Source: a virus. Taken from it: a stretch of 22,854 nt of DNA. Both the position numbers and the translations under genes were made by a program. Shown one piece after another: positions 1 to 9,600 of this stretch. The notes under the pieces are model-generated. The model was not told where the DNA came from, ran no database searches, and saw only the letters and a list, made by a program, of their open reading frames with translations. How positions within the stretch are numbered: position 1 is the stretch's first letter; every line of letters begins with the position of its first letter. The stretch covers positions 1-22,854 of IMG/VR virus record IMGVR_UViG_3300047476_001265. The stretch is one strand, 5' to 3'.

Positions 1-33
1 ATAACACGTTCCCCATAAAGAAGAACGTGTTAT
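1..33. terminator. 11-bp perfect hairpin, possible terminator or leader structure
   Basis: ATAACACGTTC (1-11) and GAACGTGTTAT (23-33) are exact reverse complements with an 11-nt loop. The stem is strong for this AT-rich DNA. The minus-strand bases after it are outside the window, so a T-run cannot be checked. It could end the large-protein message, or lie in the leader of the next gene if the promoter at 62-92 is real. Confidence 0.45.
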
Positions 34-61
34 TTAGTTTAAGATCCCCCCAGAATCTCAG

Positions 62-92
62 CAAATTTAACTATTGTGCTGTATTAAGCAAT
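62..92 (-). promoter_or_regulatory. Candidate Bacteroides-type promoter reading out of the window
   Basis: On the minus strand, ATTG (89-92), a 19-nt spacer and TAAATTTG (62-69) follow the same layout as the candidate promoter upstream of the endonuclease. It would drive the next minus-strand gene, which lies beyond base 1. The evidence is motif-only. Confidence 0.35.
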
Positions 93-95
93 GTA

Positions 96-117
96 TATGT
101 ACAAAGTTTTGTACATA
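96..117. repeat. 10-bp perfect inverted repeat just past the last stop codon
   Basis: TATGTACAAA (96-105) and TTTGTACATA (108-117) are exact reverse complements around GT. The repeat lies 9 bp beyond the stop of the 2186-residue gene and just upstream of the candidate promoter at 62-92. No T-run follows on the minus strand, so an operator or RNA-end hairpin is more likely than a classical terminator. Confidence 0.55.
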
Positions 118-126
118 ATATAGCAA

Positions 127-3100
127 TTACCTTCTACTTTCCTTTTGAATAGTGATATCAAATTCTTTAGCAAATTCAGGATCCAGGATACCGCCATACA
201 CAAAAAGTGATTTAGTGAATGGAAACATTTTACCAAAGTTTTTAATAGGTTGTGCTTTCTTTCTAACCTGTTCAACCGATAGGTCAGGGTTTGATGTATC
301 TATTCCTGTCATTTCCATCATGCTATGATCAACAAATCTTCCCAAGTCTGAAAATATACCAATTGCAGGGAACATTGATCCACTGAGAATCCTTTGGAAT
401 TCAGCAGGATTATAGAAGAATGAAAGTTCACTAATAAATTTATCAATTACACGAAGTTGATATCTGTGGAAGTTTTTACTAGCTCTATCATCTTCATCGT
501 CAGGAGCAGCAAATCCTAAGGCAAACATTGCACCGAACATAGATGTAAGAATAGCAAGTTCCTTTATCTGATTTCTCAGATTGGTTCTAATCATATCTAT
601 GAACTCATCCTTGCTCATTTCCAAATCTTTACCTGTACGCCTCTTATACTTTTCAGCAAACTCCTCATACATTTTATTCAGTAGTTCAACACCTTTGTCA
701 TTGACAGCCAAGATGTTATATATGTTAGTTGATCTATCTCTGATGGATGTACCTAATACATAAGCAAAGAGTCTAATCCTACCAATGTCATACTTCTGTC
801 CTGTTGTTATACCATCCTCTCCTATCTCTACAGAGAAGTCATCACTTACCTTTCTAAACTCTCCAAAACGTGTATCTACCAGTTTAGGAATCCAGTTTTT
901 GAACACCATCATGGATTTAGTCCAAACGTTCATTCCCATGCGGTTGAGATCACTATCTGAAAGTCCACCAGTTGCGTTTCTAGATATACGTCTGGTAAGA
1001 TTTGTAAGACGTTGAAGCTCATCAGTATTAGACAAATCAAGACCAGGGATTACAAGTTTGCCATTCTCAAGTTTCTTTATTACATTAATAGCTCTTGTTT
1101 TCTTCAACTGTTCTATTTCTTCATCAATCTTTGCAGCCACTTCTTTATACTTTGATGAAGATTCATATCTATCTGCATACTTCTTCTTGACAAACTCACG
1201 AATGTTAACAATCTTTCCATCCTCTACCATCATGTTCTCTAGAAGAGTGAGGAATATAGACTTCTCAATGTGTTGTTCAGGATGCCTCATAAAGAAATAA
1301 AGCATGTCTGAAAAGTTCTGTCTAGTGAAGAATGTAAGTCCAGCTTCTTGAAGTTTATCATATGTAGGGTCATCCTTCAGAGGCATGAACGTGTTCACAA
1401 GCTGAATGAACATTTCACGTTCATCATCATTCTTAAATCTATTGCCTACAAGTTTTGTCTCATTAGCCAACACCTCTCTAGCCTTAAAATAATTACCAGC
1501 TTGTGTGGCAATCTGTATATTAGCACCAAATGCGTTTACAGCACCAGAAACAAACTCAAGTCCAAGAGCTTTTAATTGGAAAGCCCTATTTGCAGCATCC
1601 ATAGTTTTTACCAGAGATGTAGCAGAAGGATTCTCATCTATCTTAAACACTTCTCTACTAGCCATATTATTCACTGCACTCTTCATGAAGTTCATCACCT
1701 TACCTATACCAAGTGGCGTATCACTATCAGACAAGGGATACTTCTGTTCATACAGTAGGGCTCTGAGGAAGTCATTAAAGATTTTTGCATTACCCTCACT
1801 TGTAGATTGTCCTTTGGCCATCACCTTTGGTCCACTCTCATCATAAACAACTTCACCAGCATTATTTGTATTAAGATAGCCTTTGAAGGTTTCAATGGTT
1901 TTAACAAGCTGTAACTGATCTTCCACCTCAGAAAGATATTTGTACTTCTCCATGTGGTTAATGTACAATATCATATTCTTGAAGATGTCCTCACTTACAT
2001 CAGAATAGTCATTTGTACCATCTTCCTTACGAGTGAAATCATATGTGTAGTATTTAGGAATTCCATTTTCCAATTCACCTGTTAACTCATTTATTTTTCC
2101 ATATCCTACATCATCAGCTTGCGCTTGTAGATTCTTACCAAAGTTCATTACAGCAGAGACATCAAAGTCCCATGTAAGACTTTCTGCCATCCCCTTCCTT
2201 ATAAAAGGAAGGAATGTAGAAGCCACCTTGTTACTGATATATCCTGAACTCTTAGCCTTATCATTCATTTCAGATATGAAATTATAAAGCTCAAGAAGAT
2301 CTGGATCTGCCAAAACCTTTTTATATTCCTCTGATTGCCATTTCTTTAGAGGATGTCTCTTGATGATGTAGTTCTTCCAACCATTGAAGTCTTTTCTATC
2401 AATATCCCATTTACGTCTTTCCTCAAGTATTACATCATCCATTCTATCAGGATCATCCTTATACAGTTTTTCAAATCTCTCTATCTTTTTATCAAGTAGT
2501 TGTTTAGCTTCTTTCCTATACGCATCTACATCAATATTATTCATCAACCAGTTCTTGTCATGATTTCCTTCCAGTGCATTATTATCTACACCATCAAAGA
2601 ACTCTTTCTTGAACTTGTATATCAGTTTGTTAACCGTTTTGTTTTTATCATCCTTCTGATAGATTTGTTTGACAAGCTCTCTAACATCTCCACCTCTGTC
2701 AACAAGTTTCTTGCGAATAGCCATTAATCTTTCCACCTCACCAAGTGCATCTCTGGAAGCTCTTCCTTTTGCATTTGTGACAAGTTTGAACAACACTTCC
2801 AATGATGCCATAGGAAGTTCTGATACTCCCCTGAATAAAGATGATAGTCCTTTTACAACAGCTTCAGCACTTAATAGTCCTTTTACAAGATTTCGTTCAC
2901 CTATGAATTTGTCAGCAAACTTTCCAGACACCTCTCCAATTTGCTCTGCAGAAAGACGAATCCTTCTAGCCTCATCACTAATGTCTTTAAGTAGATTTTT
3001 ATTAAATGCAACACCCTCCTTAGCTTCTTCAGTGGTAGCATCTTTTTCCATTTGTTCATTATAGATGAGCTCACCAATCAGATCATCTATTCTACCAAAT

Positions 3101-6100
3101 ACAGTGGCAAATGCATTATACTCTCGCATATTTGCAGCCATCTCAGAGAGTTTAGCATCTGTAAAGTCTTCTCCTACAGTGTTGGCAGGTCTATCTTTAT
3201 ATATAGTGTTGTAATCATTTAAAATTCTATCGCCTTCTTTTCTCATCTCTTTGATTACATCTACAAGAGGAGCAATATTGAGTGTACCTTGAGCTGCACG
3301 AATTGCTTCCTTCAGAATGTTCAGACTGTCACGTTTGAATTCACGCTCTTCTTCATCTGTCACCACTCTCTTAGAAATCTGTCTGTAAGAAGCGTTAAGT
3401 AGTGAGATGAGTTTATCAAGACGTTCAAAACCAGTGGATTCTGTTTCTTCAGATACAGGAACCAAACGTAAGTCTTTAATCTCCTCTGTATTTACAGATC
3501 CTATTGAAATTCCTGTAACCTTGACAGCAGATTTTTTATCTCTAGGATTTTCTTGTTTAATATCCATCAGAATAGGAATAGCCCTATTCATTCCCATTTC
3601 TTTCACTCCATATCTATCACGAAGGATTTCTTTATATCGTCCAAGCTGAACATTATACGCTCCTTGTTTATACCAAGCAACATCTTTAGCACCAGCAGCA
3701 ACACTCATGAACTTCCAGTCAATAATGTTACCCTTACCATTCTCTTCTACAATCAACAAGTCTATTGTACCAGCTTCTTTCTCTTTAGGATCATATATAA
3801 TCACCTCAGAGAACACAAGAGGATTTTTACCATCTTTTGAAAACTTAGCTATTAACTCAGTGTAATACTTCTCAAGTTTGTCATATATCTGTTCATCTAC
3901 ATCAGAAAGTTTTGTTGCACGAGGTTCAGGATTTGTCTTTCTTGTTCCGTCAGAGTTGAAATATCTTCCATGTATTTCTTCAAAATATCCATGTCCTTTT
4001 ATACCAAACTCTCTTTTAAACTCATTGAATTTCTTTTCTTCCTCTGTAAAAACCTTATCACCAAAACGTTGCTTATACCAAGCTTTCACACGATCAGTCA
4101 CCCTTTTAGTAACACGTTGGAATGTACCATCAGATTGCTTCACCTCATACCAGTTAGATGCTTCTTCAGTGTCCACCAAAAGAGGATCAATAGATTGTTT
4201 GTCTACAACTTTTCTGATACTTTCTTTGGTCTGAAAAATGCGTTGCTGTATTGCTTTTTGGGCATCTGATATTTGATAGTAAATTTCACCCTCACCTGCA
4301 ATTTCACCCTCTACACCCTGCTCTATGATGCCAGCAGCTTCTTGGAATATATCAATGTTCGCTTTTTTGTACGTTCCTCTGAACCAATCAAGTATCTTTT
4401 CCCACCAAATTCTAACAGTGGATCTGTTGGTTTCATCCATTAATTCAGGAAACTCCGTAGTTCCTTCATTATTATTTATAATCAATTCAGCAATCAGCTT
4501 GTCAACAGCTTCCTTTTTAATTTTACGAATATTAGGTTTGCCATTAGGAAGTTGATATGCAGGATTGTCTTTATATTGATTCAGTGTACGTTTGTATATT
4601 GCAAATCTCTCAATCTTGGAAATCATTTCTGTAACAAGATTGGGATTCTTTTGCTCCAGAATAGCTGTAGCTATATGCACCATTTCTTCTGTAAGAGCAA
4701 CGTCTTCCTTTCCCTCAGCAATGGCTATTAGTTTTCTTGTAAGATCAGCAACACCATTCACACCCTGTTTGATATCCAGTCCTGCTTCTTTAACATATTC
4801 AGCAAGAGATTTAACATCCACTCCCATCTTCTTCAAAAGCTCTTTCACTTTTGATATGAGCTCAGGAGATGCTGTAGAAGAAGGAAGTTCTTCTGTTTGA
4901 AGATATGTGAATTGAGCAAGTTCTCTACTTCTGTTTGAAGGCTGGCTTAGTACATAATCTCTTTGATCTTTTTCTCTTTGAAACAATCTTTCTGCACTCT
5001 TTGAAGGACTCAATATTAATTTCCCAAGATAAATGTCCTGCCAAGATGAGAATATAGATTTGGTTTCTTCAGTGGGTTTTTGATTGTAAACAAAAAAATC
5101 AACACTAATTACATTTTGAGCAGAAGGTTGTACATAATTACCATCTTTATCCTTTACTGCCACTTCTTTTACATAACCATAGTTTGTTACTACTATCGGT
5201 TCAACTGTAAATCCTTTTCTTGGAAGATAATAAGCTACTGTAGTGTAATCATCTCCTTTGATTCCATTGTGAACAGGAATGGCATTAGATTCATCCATGA
5301 ATTTGGAAATCTCCTGCATTTTATTTCTATCACCCACCACAAAATCTAAATCATGAATAGGTTCAGTTTCAGATCTGTAAATAGGTTCTCCCTGTCCAGC
5401 AATAGCCAATGACCCAGTAAGACTTAATCCAAATTTTTGAGTGAATGTATCTATTATATATTTTCCGAATGGATTTTGTTCTATTGTTTTTTTATAATCA
5501 AGTTTAGAAAACGAAGGTTTGAGGTTGGCAACATACTCTTTATTACCAAGCATTATGTTTGTAGCAATCTTATCTGCTAAATGATAAGTGTACATATCAG
5601 ACCTAAAAGGATTAAGCTTACTCAGTAATGCAAAAAAAGAATTTACAGCGTTTCTTGCTTTTATGAATATTGATTTGTCAGAATCTTTTTCTTTGAATTT
5701 TGAAACTAATGATTTAGCAATCACTTTTCCTATAGCTTCAATTTTTACTTGTTTCTCATTATAATACTTTTCCCAATATTCATTTTCCACTTCTTTGTAC
5801 CCTGACCATTTAGTGATAGATTCAAGAAGACCTTTAATTTCTGGATGATCCTCTCCCATTAACATCACTATCATATGACCAACTTCTTCAGGAACAGTGT
5901 CTATTTTTCTATTCTTTGATAGTGTAATCATCTTATTTATGACATCTGCAATACCTAAAGAGTCTTCACCAAGCCTGTTTTTTAATTGTTCCACTTCTTT
6001 TGATAAAACACCAAAAGGCTTTAGAAAGTCAAGAAGATAGTTGTCAAGTTCGGAATTGGCATCTTCTAGTTCCTTGCTTGTTATTTGATAATAGTCTTTT

Positions 6101-6687
6101 GTACTTCCGACAAAATCTTTGAATTGTACTATATCTTTTGCATCTCCTAGTTGGTGTATCTGTTCTAAATTTTTTACTACGACTACATCATATTTACCTT
6201 GTTTATTGTATATATCCTCATTATTCATCATTGCAATCATGATGTCTTCTTGAGATATAGGACCTGGATAGTCCTTTCCAATAATTCCTCTATCCGTCAA
6301 TTCATCAGTAATCCAAATCCTGTGGATTCCCCTGTCTGTAGTCACAGGATTTGGTAGGTTTACAATTGCAGATGTTACATCACCATATTTTTCTGCATAA
6401 TCTTTTTGAAGTGAGAAGTAATACTCTCTAGAATACTCTCCCCCTTCCCCACCTCTATATACAATATCCTTCACTACACTATCAGGAAATATTGTATCAA
6501 GGTATTGAGAATATTGTTCAGGAGTTCCTATAGAAGATAATTCAGGAGTGGAATCAAATAGTTCTTCCACTCCTTGTTTAATACCTTGTTGTTGCCTATC
6601 AACTTCTATCTCAGCCAATAAACGATTGCCCCCTGTTCTCTCAAGAGCAGCTTTGAATTCTGGGCTATTTGGATTTATACATGCCAT
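127..6687 (-). CDS. Polyvalent cargo protein: ART-like, zincin-like, nucleotidyltransferase and PD-(D/E)XK modules
   Basis: A 2186-residue multidomain protein. Residues about 55-200 resemble an ADP-ribosyltransferase-like phage domain (IVYRGG at 75-80, YYFS at 89-92, YAEKYGD at 97-103, VNLPNP at 109-114). Residues about 213-332 and 607-737 are two copies of a zincin-like module with EExxH (Glu267/His271 and Glu667/His671) in place of HExxH. Between them, residues about 405-565 form a nucleotidyltransferase: GS at 425-426, Asp446 and Asp448 in HDLDF, and Asp530. Residues about 900-1060 hold a PD-(D/E)XK nuclease: Glu961, Asp976 in GTIDLL, and Asp990/Lys992 in DWKF. The rest is largely helical, with a hydrophobic segment near 2040-2063 and KNFGKMFPFTKSL near the end. 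The only cysteine is residue 3. Such domain mixtures match the polyvalent proteins that phages and conjugative elements inject (Iyer, Aravind and colleagues). The start is 1 nt after the polymerase stop. Co-packaging with the polymerase is inferred. Confidence 0.88.
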   Translation of the reverse strand: MACINPNSPEFKAALERTGGNRLLAEIEVDRQQQGIKQGVEELFDSTPELSSIGTPEQYSQYLDTIFPDSVVKDIVYRGGEGGEYSREYYFSLQKDYAEKYGDVTSAIVNLPNPVTTDRGIHRIWITDELTDRGIIGKDYPGPISQEDIMIAMMNNEDIYNKQGKYDVVVVKNLEQIHQLGDAKDIVQFKDFVGSTKDYYQITSKELEDANSELDNYLLDFLKPFGVLSKEVEQLKNRLGEDSLGIADVINKMITLSKNRKIDTVPEEVGHMIVMLMGEDHPEIKGLLESITKWSGYKEVENEYWEKYYNEKQVKIEAIGKVIAKSLVSKFKEKDSDKSIFIKARNAVNSFFALLSKLNPFRSDMYTYHLADKIATNIMLGNKEYVANLKPSFSKLDYKKTIEQNPFGKYIIDTFTQKFGLSLTGSLAIAGQGEPIYRSETEPIHDLDFVVGDRNKMQEISKFMDESNAIPVHNGIKGDDYTTVAYYLPRKGFTVEPIVVTNYGYVKEVAVKDKDGNYVQPSAQNVISVDFFVYNQKPTEETKSIFSSWQDIYLGKLILSPSKSAERLFQREKDQRDYVLSQPSNRSRELAQFTYLQTEELPSSTASPELISKVKELLKKMGVDVKSLAEYVKEAGLDIKQGVNGVADLTRKLIAIAEGKEDVALTEEMVHIATAILEQKNPNLVTEMISKIERFAIYKRTLNQYKDNPAYQLPNGKPNIRKIKKEAVDKLIAELIINNNEGTTEFPELMDETNRSTVRIWWEKILDWFRGTYKKANIDIFQEAAGIIEQGVEGEIAGEGEIYYQISDAQKAIQQRIFQTKESIRKVVDKQSIDPLLVDTEEASNWYEVKQSDGTFQRVTKRVTDRVKAWYKQRFGDKVFTEEEKKFNEFKREFGIKGHGYFEEIHGRYFNSDGTRKTNPEPRATKLSDVDEQIYDKLEKYYTELIAKFSKDGKNPLVFSEVIIYDPKEKEAGTIDLLIVEENGKGNIIDWKFMSVAAGAKDVAWYKQGAYNVQLGRYKEILRDRYGVKEMGMNRAIPILMDIKQENPRDKKSAVKVTGISIGSVNTEEIKDLRLVPVSEETESTGFERLDKLISLLNASYRQISKRVVTDEEEREFKRDSLNILKEAIRAAQGTLNIAPLVDVIKEMRKEGDRILNDYNTIYKDRPANTVGEDFTDAKLSEMAANMREYNAFATVFGRIDDLIGELIYNEQMEKDATTEEAKEGVAFNKNLLKDISDEARRIRLSAEQIGEVSGKFADKFIGERNLVKGLLSAEAVVKGLSSLFRGVSELPMASLEVLFKLVTNAKGRASRDALGEVERLMAIRKKLVDRGGDVRELVKQIYQKDDKNKTVNKLIYKFKKEFFDGVDNNALEGNHDKNWLMNNIDVDAYRKEAKQLLDKKIERFEKLYKDDPDRMDDVILEERRKWDIDRKDFNGWKNYIIKRHPLKKWQSEEYKKVLADPDLLELYNFISEMNDKAKSSGYISNKVASTFLPFIRKGMAESLTWDFDVSAVMNFGKNLQAQADDVGYGKINELTGELENGIPKYYTYDFTRKEDGTNDYSDVSEDIFKNMILYINHMEKYKYLSEVEDQLQLVKTIETFKGYLNTNNAGEVVYDESGPKVMAKGQSTSEGNAKIFNDFLRALLYEQKYPLSDSDTPLGIGKVMNFMKSAVNNMASREVFKIDENPSATSLVKTMDAANRAFQLKALGLEFVSGAVNAFGANIQIATQAGNYFKAREVLANETKLVGNRFKNDDEREMFIQLVNTFMPLKDDPTYDKLQEAGLTFFTRQNFSDMLYFFMRHPEQHIEKSIFLTLLENMMVEDGKIVNIREFVKKKYADRYESSSKYKEVAAKIDEEIEQLKKTRAINVIKKLENGKLVIPGLDLSNTDELQRLTNLTRRISRNATGGLSDSDLNRMGMNVWTKSMMVFKNWIPKLVDTRFGEFRKVSDDFSVEIGEDGITTGQKYDIGRIRLFAYVLGTSIRDRSTNIYNILAVNDKGVELLNKMYEEFAEKYKRRTGKDLEMSKDEFIDMIRTNLRNQIKELAILTSMFGAMFALGFAAPDDEDDRASKNFHRYQLRVIDKFISELSFFYNPAEFQRILSGSMFPAIGIFSDLGRFVDHSMMEMTGIDTSNPDLSVEQVRKKAQPIKNFGKMFPFTKSLFVYGGILDPEFAKEFDITIQKESRR
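2844..2888. repeat. 15-bp direct repeat inside the 2186-residue gene
   Basis: ATAGTCCTTTTACAA occurs at 2844-2858 and 2874-2888, a 30-bp period. It encodes two copies of VKGL ten residues apart (VKGLLSAEAVVKGLSS) in a helical region, so it is probably a small in-frame duplication. Confidence 0.6.
4477..4869 (-). repeat. Zincin-like module, copy 2 (EEMVH)
   Basis: Residues about 607-737 of the 2186-residue protein. Core GVADLTRKLIAIAEG, then TEEMVHIATA, and later KKEAVDKLIAELI. Glu667/His671 lie exactly 400 residues after Glu267/His271 of copy 1, with Glu726 as the probable distal acid. The nucleotidyltransferase lies between the copies. Confidence 0.65.
5692..6051 (-). repeat. Zincin-like module, copy 1 (EEVGH)
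   Basis: Residues about 213-332 of the 2186-residue protein. Core GIADVINKMITLSK, then PEEVGHMIV, and about 45 residues later IEAIGKVIAKS. It pairs with copy 2 at 4477-4869 by matching motif order and spacing. The first zinc-ligand His of HExxH is Glu267, while Glu268, His271 and the distal Glu317 are kept. Confidence 0.65.
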
Positions 6688-6691
6688 ATCA
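6685..6691 (-). promoter_or_regulatory. TGATATG junction between the two giant genes
   Basis: The polymerase gene ends TGA, one base follows, and the next gene begins ATG. The frames differ, and a readthrough product in the polymerase frame would meet TAG seven codons after the TGA, so a simple stop readthrough would not fuse the proteins. Reinitiation is the likely mode. The cysteine codons of both proteins flank this junction. Confidence 0.85.
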
Positions 6692-9600
6692 ATAACATTC
6701 TTTTAGTTTTTTAATTGCAAGCTGTCCTTCCAAAGCAATAGATTCCATTATCTCTGCAAGAGCCTCATCCTCTGTCACTTTATGTTTAGCCCTATAGTTT
6801 TTGAGAATTTGCTTCTGTCTTTCAGGAGAGAATGCTTTTTCAAATGTCAAAGGAACTCTAGGAGCTGTAGGAGCTTGTTGTGTGGGAACTGATTTCTTAT
6901 AACTCTTAGGATCTTGTAAAAACTTGCTGATAATCACGTTGTTATCAACATCTTCCACTTGTATAAATCCGTTTTCAATTACAGACTTGTGATCAACATC
7001 ATAGAATTCATTAGCCCTGAAGCTATCTCCCCATGCATTGATGGCTTTATAAACAAAGTATTTGTCACCATCTTTAGTTATATGTTCTAGAGGTGTTCCA
7101 TAATTATCATACACTTTTCTAAACAAACCTTTATTTATAAAAGAAAAGTCTGCAGCCTTACGCATTCTATTTTTCTTTTCTTTTATCACTTTGTACAATT
7201 CAATACCTTCAAACTTTGCTTGTTCTATTTCTTCTTTTGTAAGAAGATCTTCTTCCTTTTCCCATGTGTACACTATGTAATCAAAGTTTGCTTCTCTATT
7301 GTTTTTAGAACGTGTAAGTATAGGAGGAATTTCTTTTTTACGTACAGCATCTTGTACAGGATTGGGCAAAAACTTCATTGATGGGTTATAATACTTCTTC
7401 CCTGTTTTCTTTGATGTAATCAGTGATGCCTTGAGATAGGGAGTGATTTCATCATTATTCCAGTTGTTTCTTTCAAATACACCGAGTTTATGGAAATGGT
7501 CTAAGTTAGACAATCCTTCCAACTTGGACAAAGTTTGATTGTAAATTCTTTCAAAATCCTCATAAGGAATAAGAGAAGTGAATGATATTGGAGAGTTTGA
7601 CAAACCGCTTTGGAGAATTGCCAAGGTGACAATCCTGTCATACAGAGGGTTATTGTCGCTTTTCAAACGATTTCTAAGTTCACGGAAGGCATATATTACA
7701 TTGTTTTGATCATACACCTTGTTCTCTGCCATGTTCAACTTGACATTATTCACTCCACCTTTTGCAGCCCTCATGGAAGGAATACCCTCAATGATTCTTA
7801 TTATCTCATTATTGGCAAGTGGATCATTGCTTTCTTTGAGCTGATTTACAAAGTTCACAACTTCCCTACCTACACCACCATCATTGATGAGAATGTCTGT
7901 AATTTCTCTATTAAGATTTTGATCAGTTTGTACAGCCCAGTCAAACAAATCAGCTACTGCTTTCTGAGCCACCTTTACAAATTCTCTGTCACTCATGTTT
8001 ACATAAGGAGCGAGCACACTTTGTATCACCGCTCTCACTTTAGGGCTGTCAGACTTCAATATTTGAGCAAATGCATCCCTCACTTGATTTATGTTCTGAG
8101 CAAGTTTTCCAACAAAGGAATTTGAAAGCAGTGTATCTACAGAACTGATGATAGTGTTCTGAGCTTTGATTTGCTGCATCTGCTTCTTGAAGATCAAATA
8201 AGGATCATTGAAACTGGCTGTGTCATAGTTAGAGCCTTGGGTTACATGGAACATGTGTTCAGCCATCTTGGCATATTTCAAGAACTCCCTAAGCATAAAC
8301 CTTTGCTCAAGTCTTTGTTGTTTGTTTAACTCATTGATTTTCTTACCTAAAGTTTTTTCAAGAGATGTTTCACTTGGAATAGTGAACTGAGACAGCTTTG
8401 CTTCAAAGTCTTTAGGAAGCATAGGTTCATCTTCATATATTCCATCTTGCAATTCAACAAAACTATCAATGAAAAGCCAAGAATATCCAGCACTTTCGAT
8501 TGTACGAAGGTAGTCACGGATAATAGGTTGGTTCATGAAATAAGCTACAGTATTTATAGGAACACCAAGCTTAACCAAGAACAACCATGTGCTAGCAACA
8601 TTAGGTGTGGCTCCAAGTTCCATGATCCATGGGCCTTTAGAGATGTCCACATATCCATCAATGAACATGCCTATTATATCAGATATGTACTCACCAGCCT
8701 TGTTCTTAATCATAGACAGAGTGGGAACCATCTTACCATCTATCTCAATAGAATTATACTCTTCAAACTTAATATCAGGGTTATTAGTCAACCAAAACCT
8801 ATCATCTTCAGACACTCTATCAAGCCTACTCTTATCTATATAAATAGGCTGACGCTGATTCAAAGAGTGGTTAGTCTGGTTTACAGCAGCAATACCAATA
8901 GCATATTTACCTGTTACAAATGCATGACGCAAGCTTGACATGAATGTTCTGTCAAGCATGTTCTCAATATTCTTGTAATCAAATGTTTGACCTACAGTTT
9001 TCTGAGCAATCTTTTCAGAAAGCTTTTTAAGAACCTCTGCAGAGTTGGGTTTGATAAGATTATCATAGTTTTCATCACTTGTAATGAGATTTTCCATGTT
9101 TTGGATGTAACCATTCTCCAAGCTCTTTTTGTACAACTTCTTGACAATCTGATCTTTAGAACGGACATCTCTCATGAATTCTCCTGTAAGTTCTTCCTCA
9201 GAGATAAACTTGCCAAATATAGAACGCATGAGCTTTCCAGCAACATCATCCATCTCATCTTCCATGAGAAGAGTTTCCTCAGCAATATACCTGTCAAGTT
9301 CTTTCATTTCTTCAGGAGACAGAAACTCTCCTTTATCAAAGAGTTCCTTAAACTTATCTATTGCTTGCTGACCAATTCCAAAATAAGGAATCAGTTTAGG
9401 CTTACCATTCTTAATATATACGTTTTTTAAATAGATGGAAAGTTTATCTATGTCAAAGTCAGAACCCACCTTCTGAACCAAAGCAGCAGGAATAACCACA
9501 CTATCTTTGAATTCCTTAGGAAGAAACTTCTTGATAACGATAACATCAACAGAGTTTTGCTTTTGTGTAGGAATACGATAACCTACACCAGACAGTATCT

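Noticed and set aside
84-275. Minus-strand 63-codon frame overlapping the end of the 2186-residue gene.
   Set aside because: It overlaps the conserved C-terminus of the large protein in another frame and has no recognisable features.
6676-6700. Recoded TGA joining the two giant genes into a protein of more than 6400 residues.
   Set aside because: The second gene is in a different frame, and the polymerase frame reaches TAG seven codons after the TGA.
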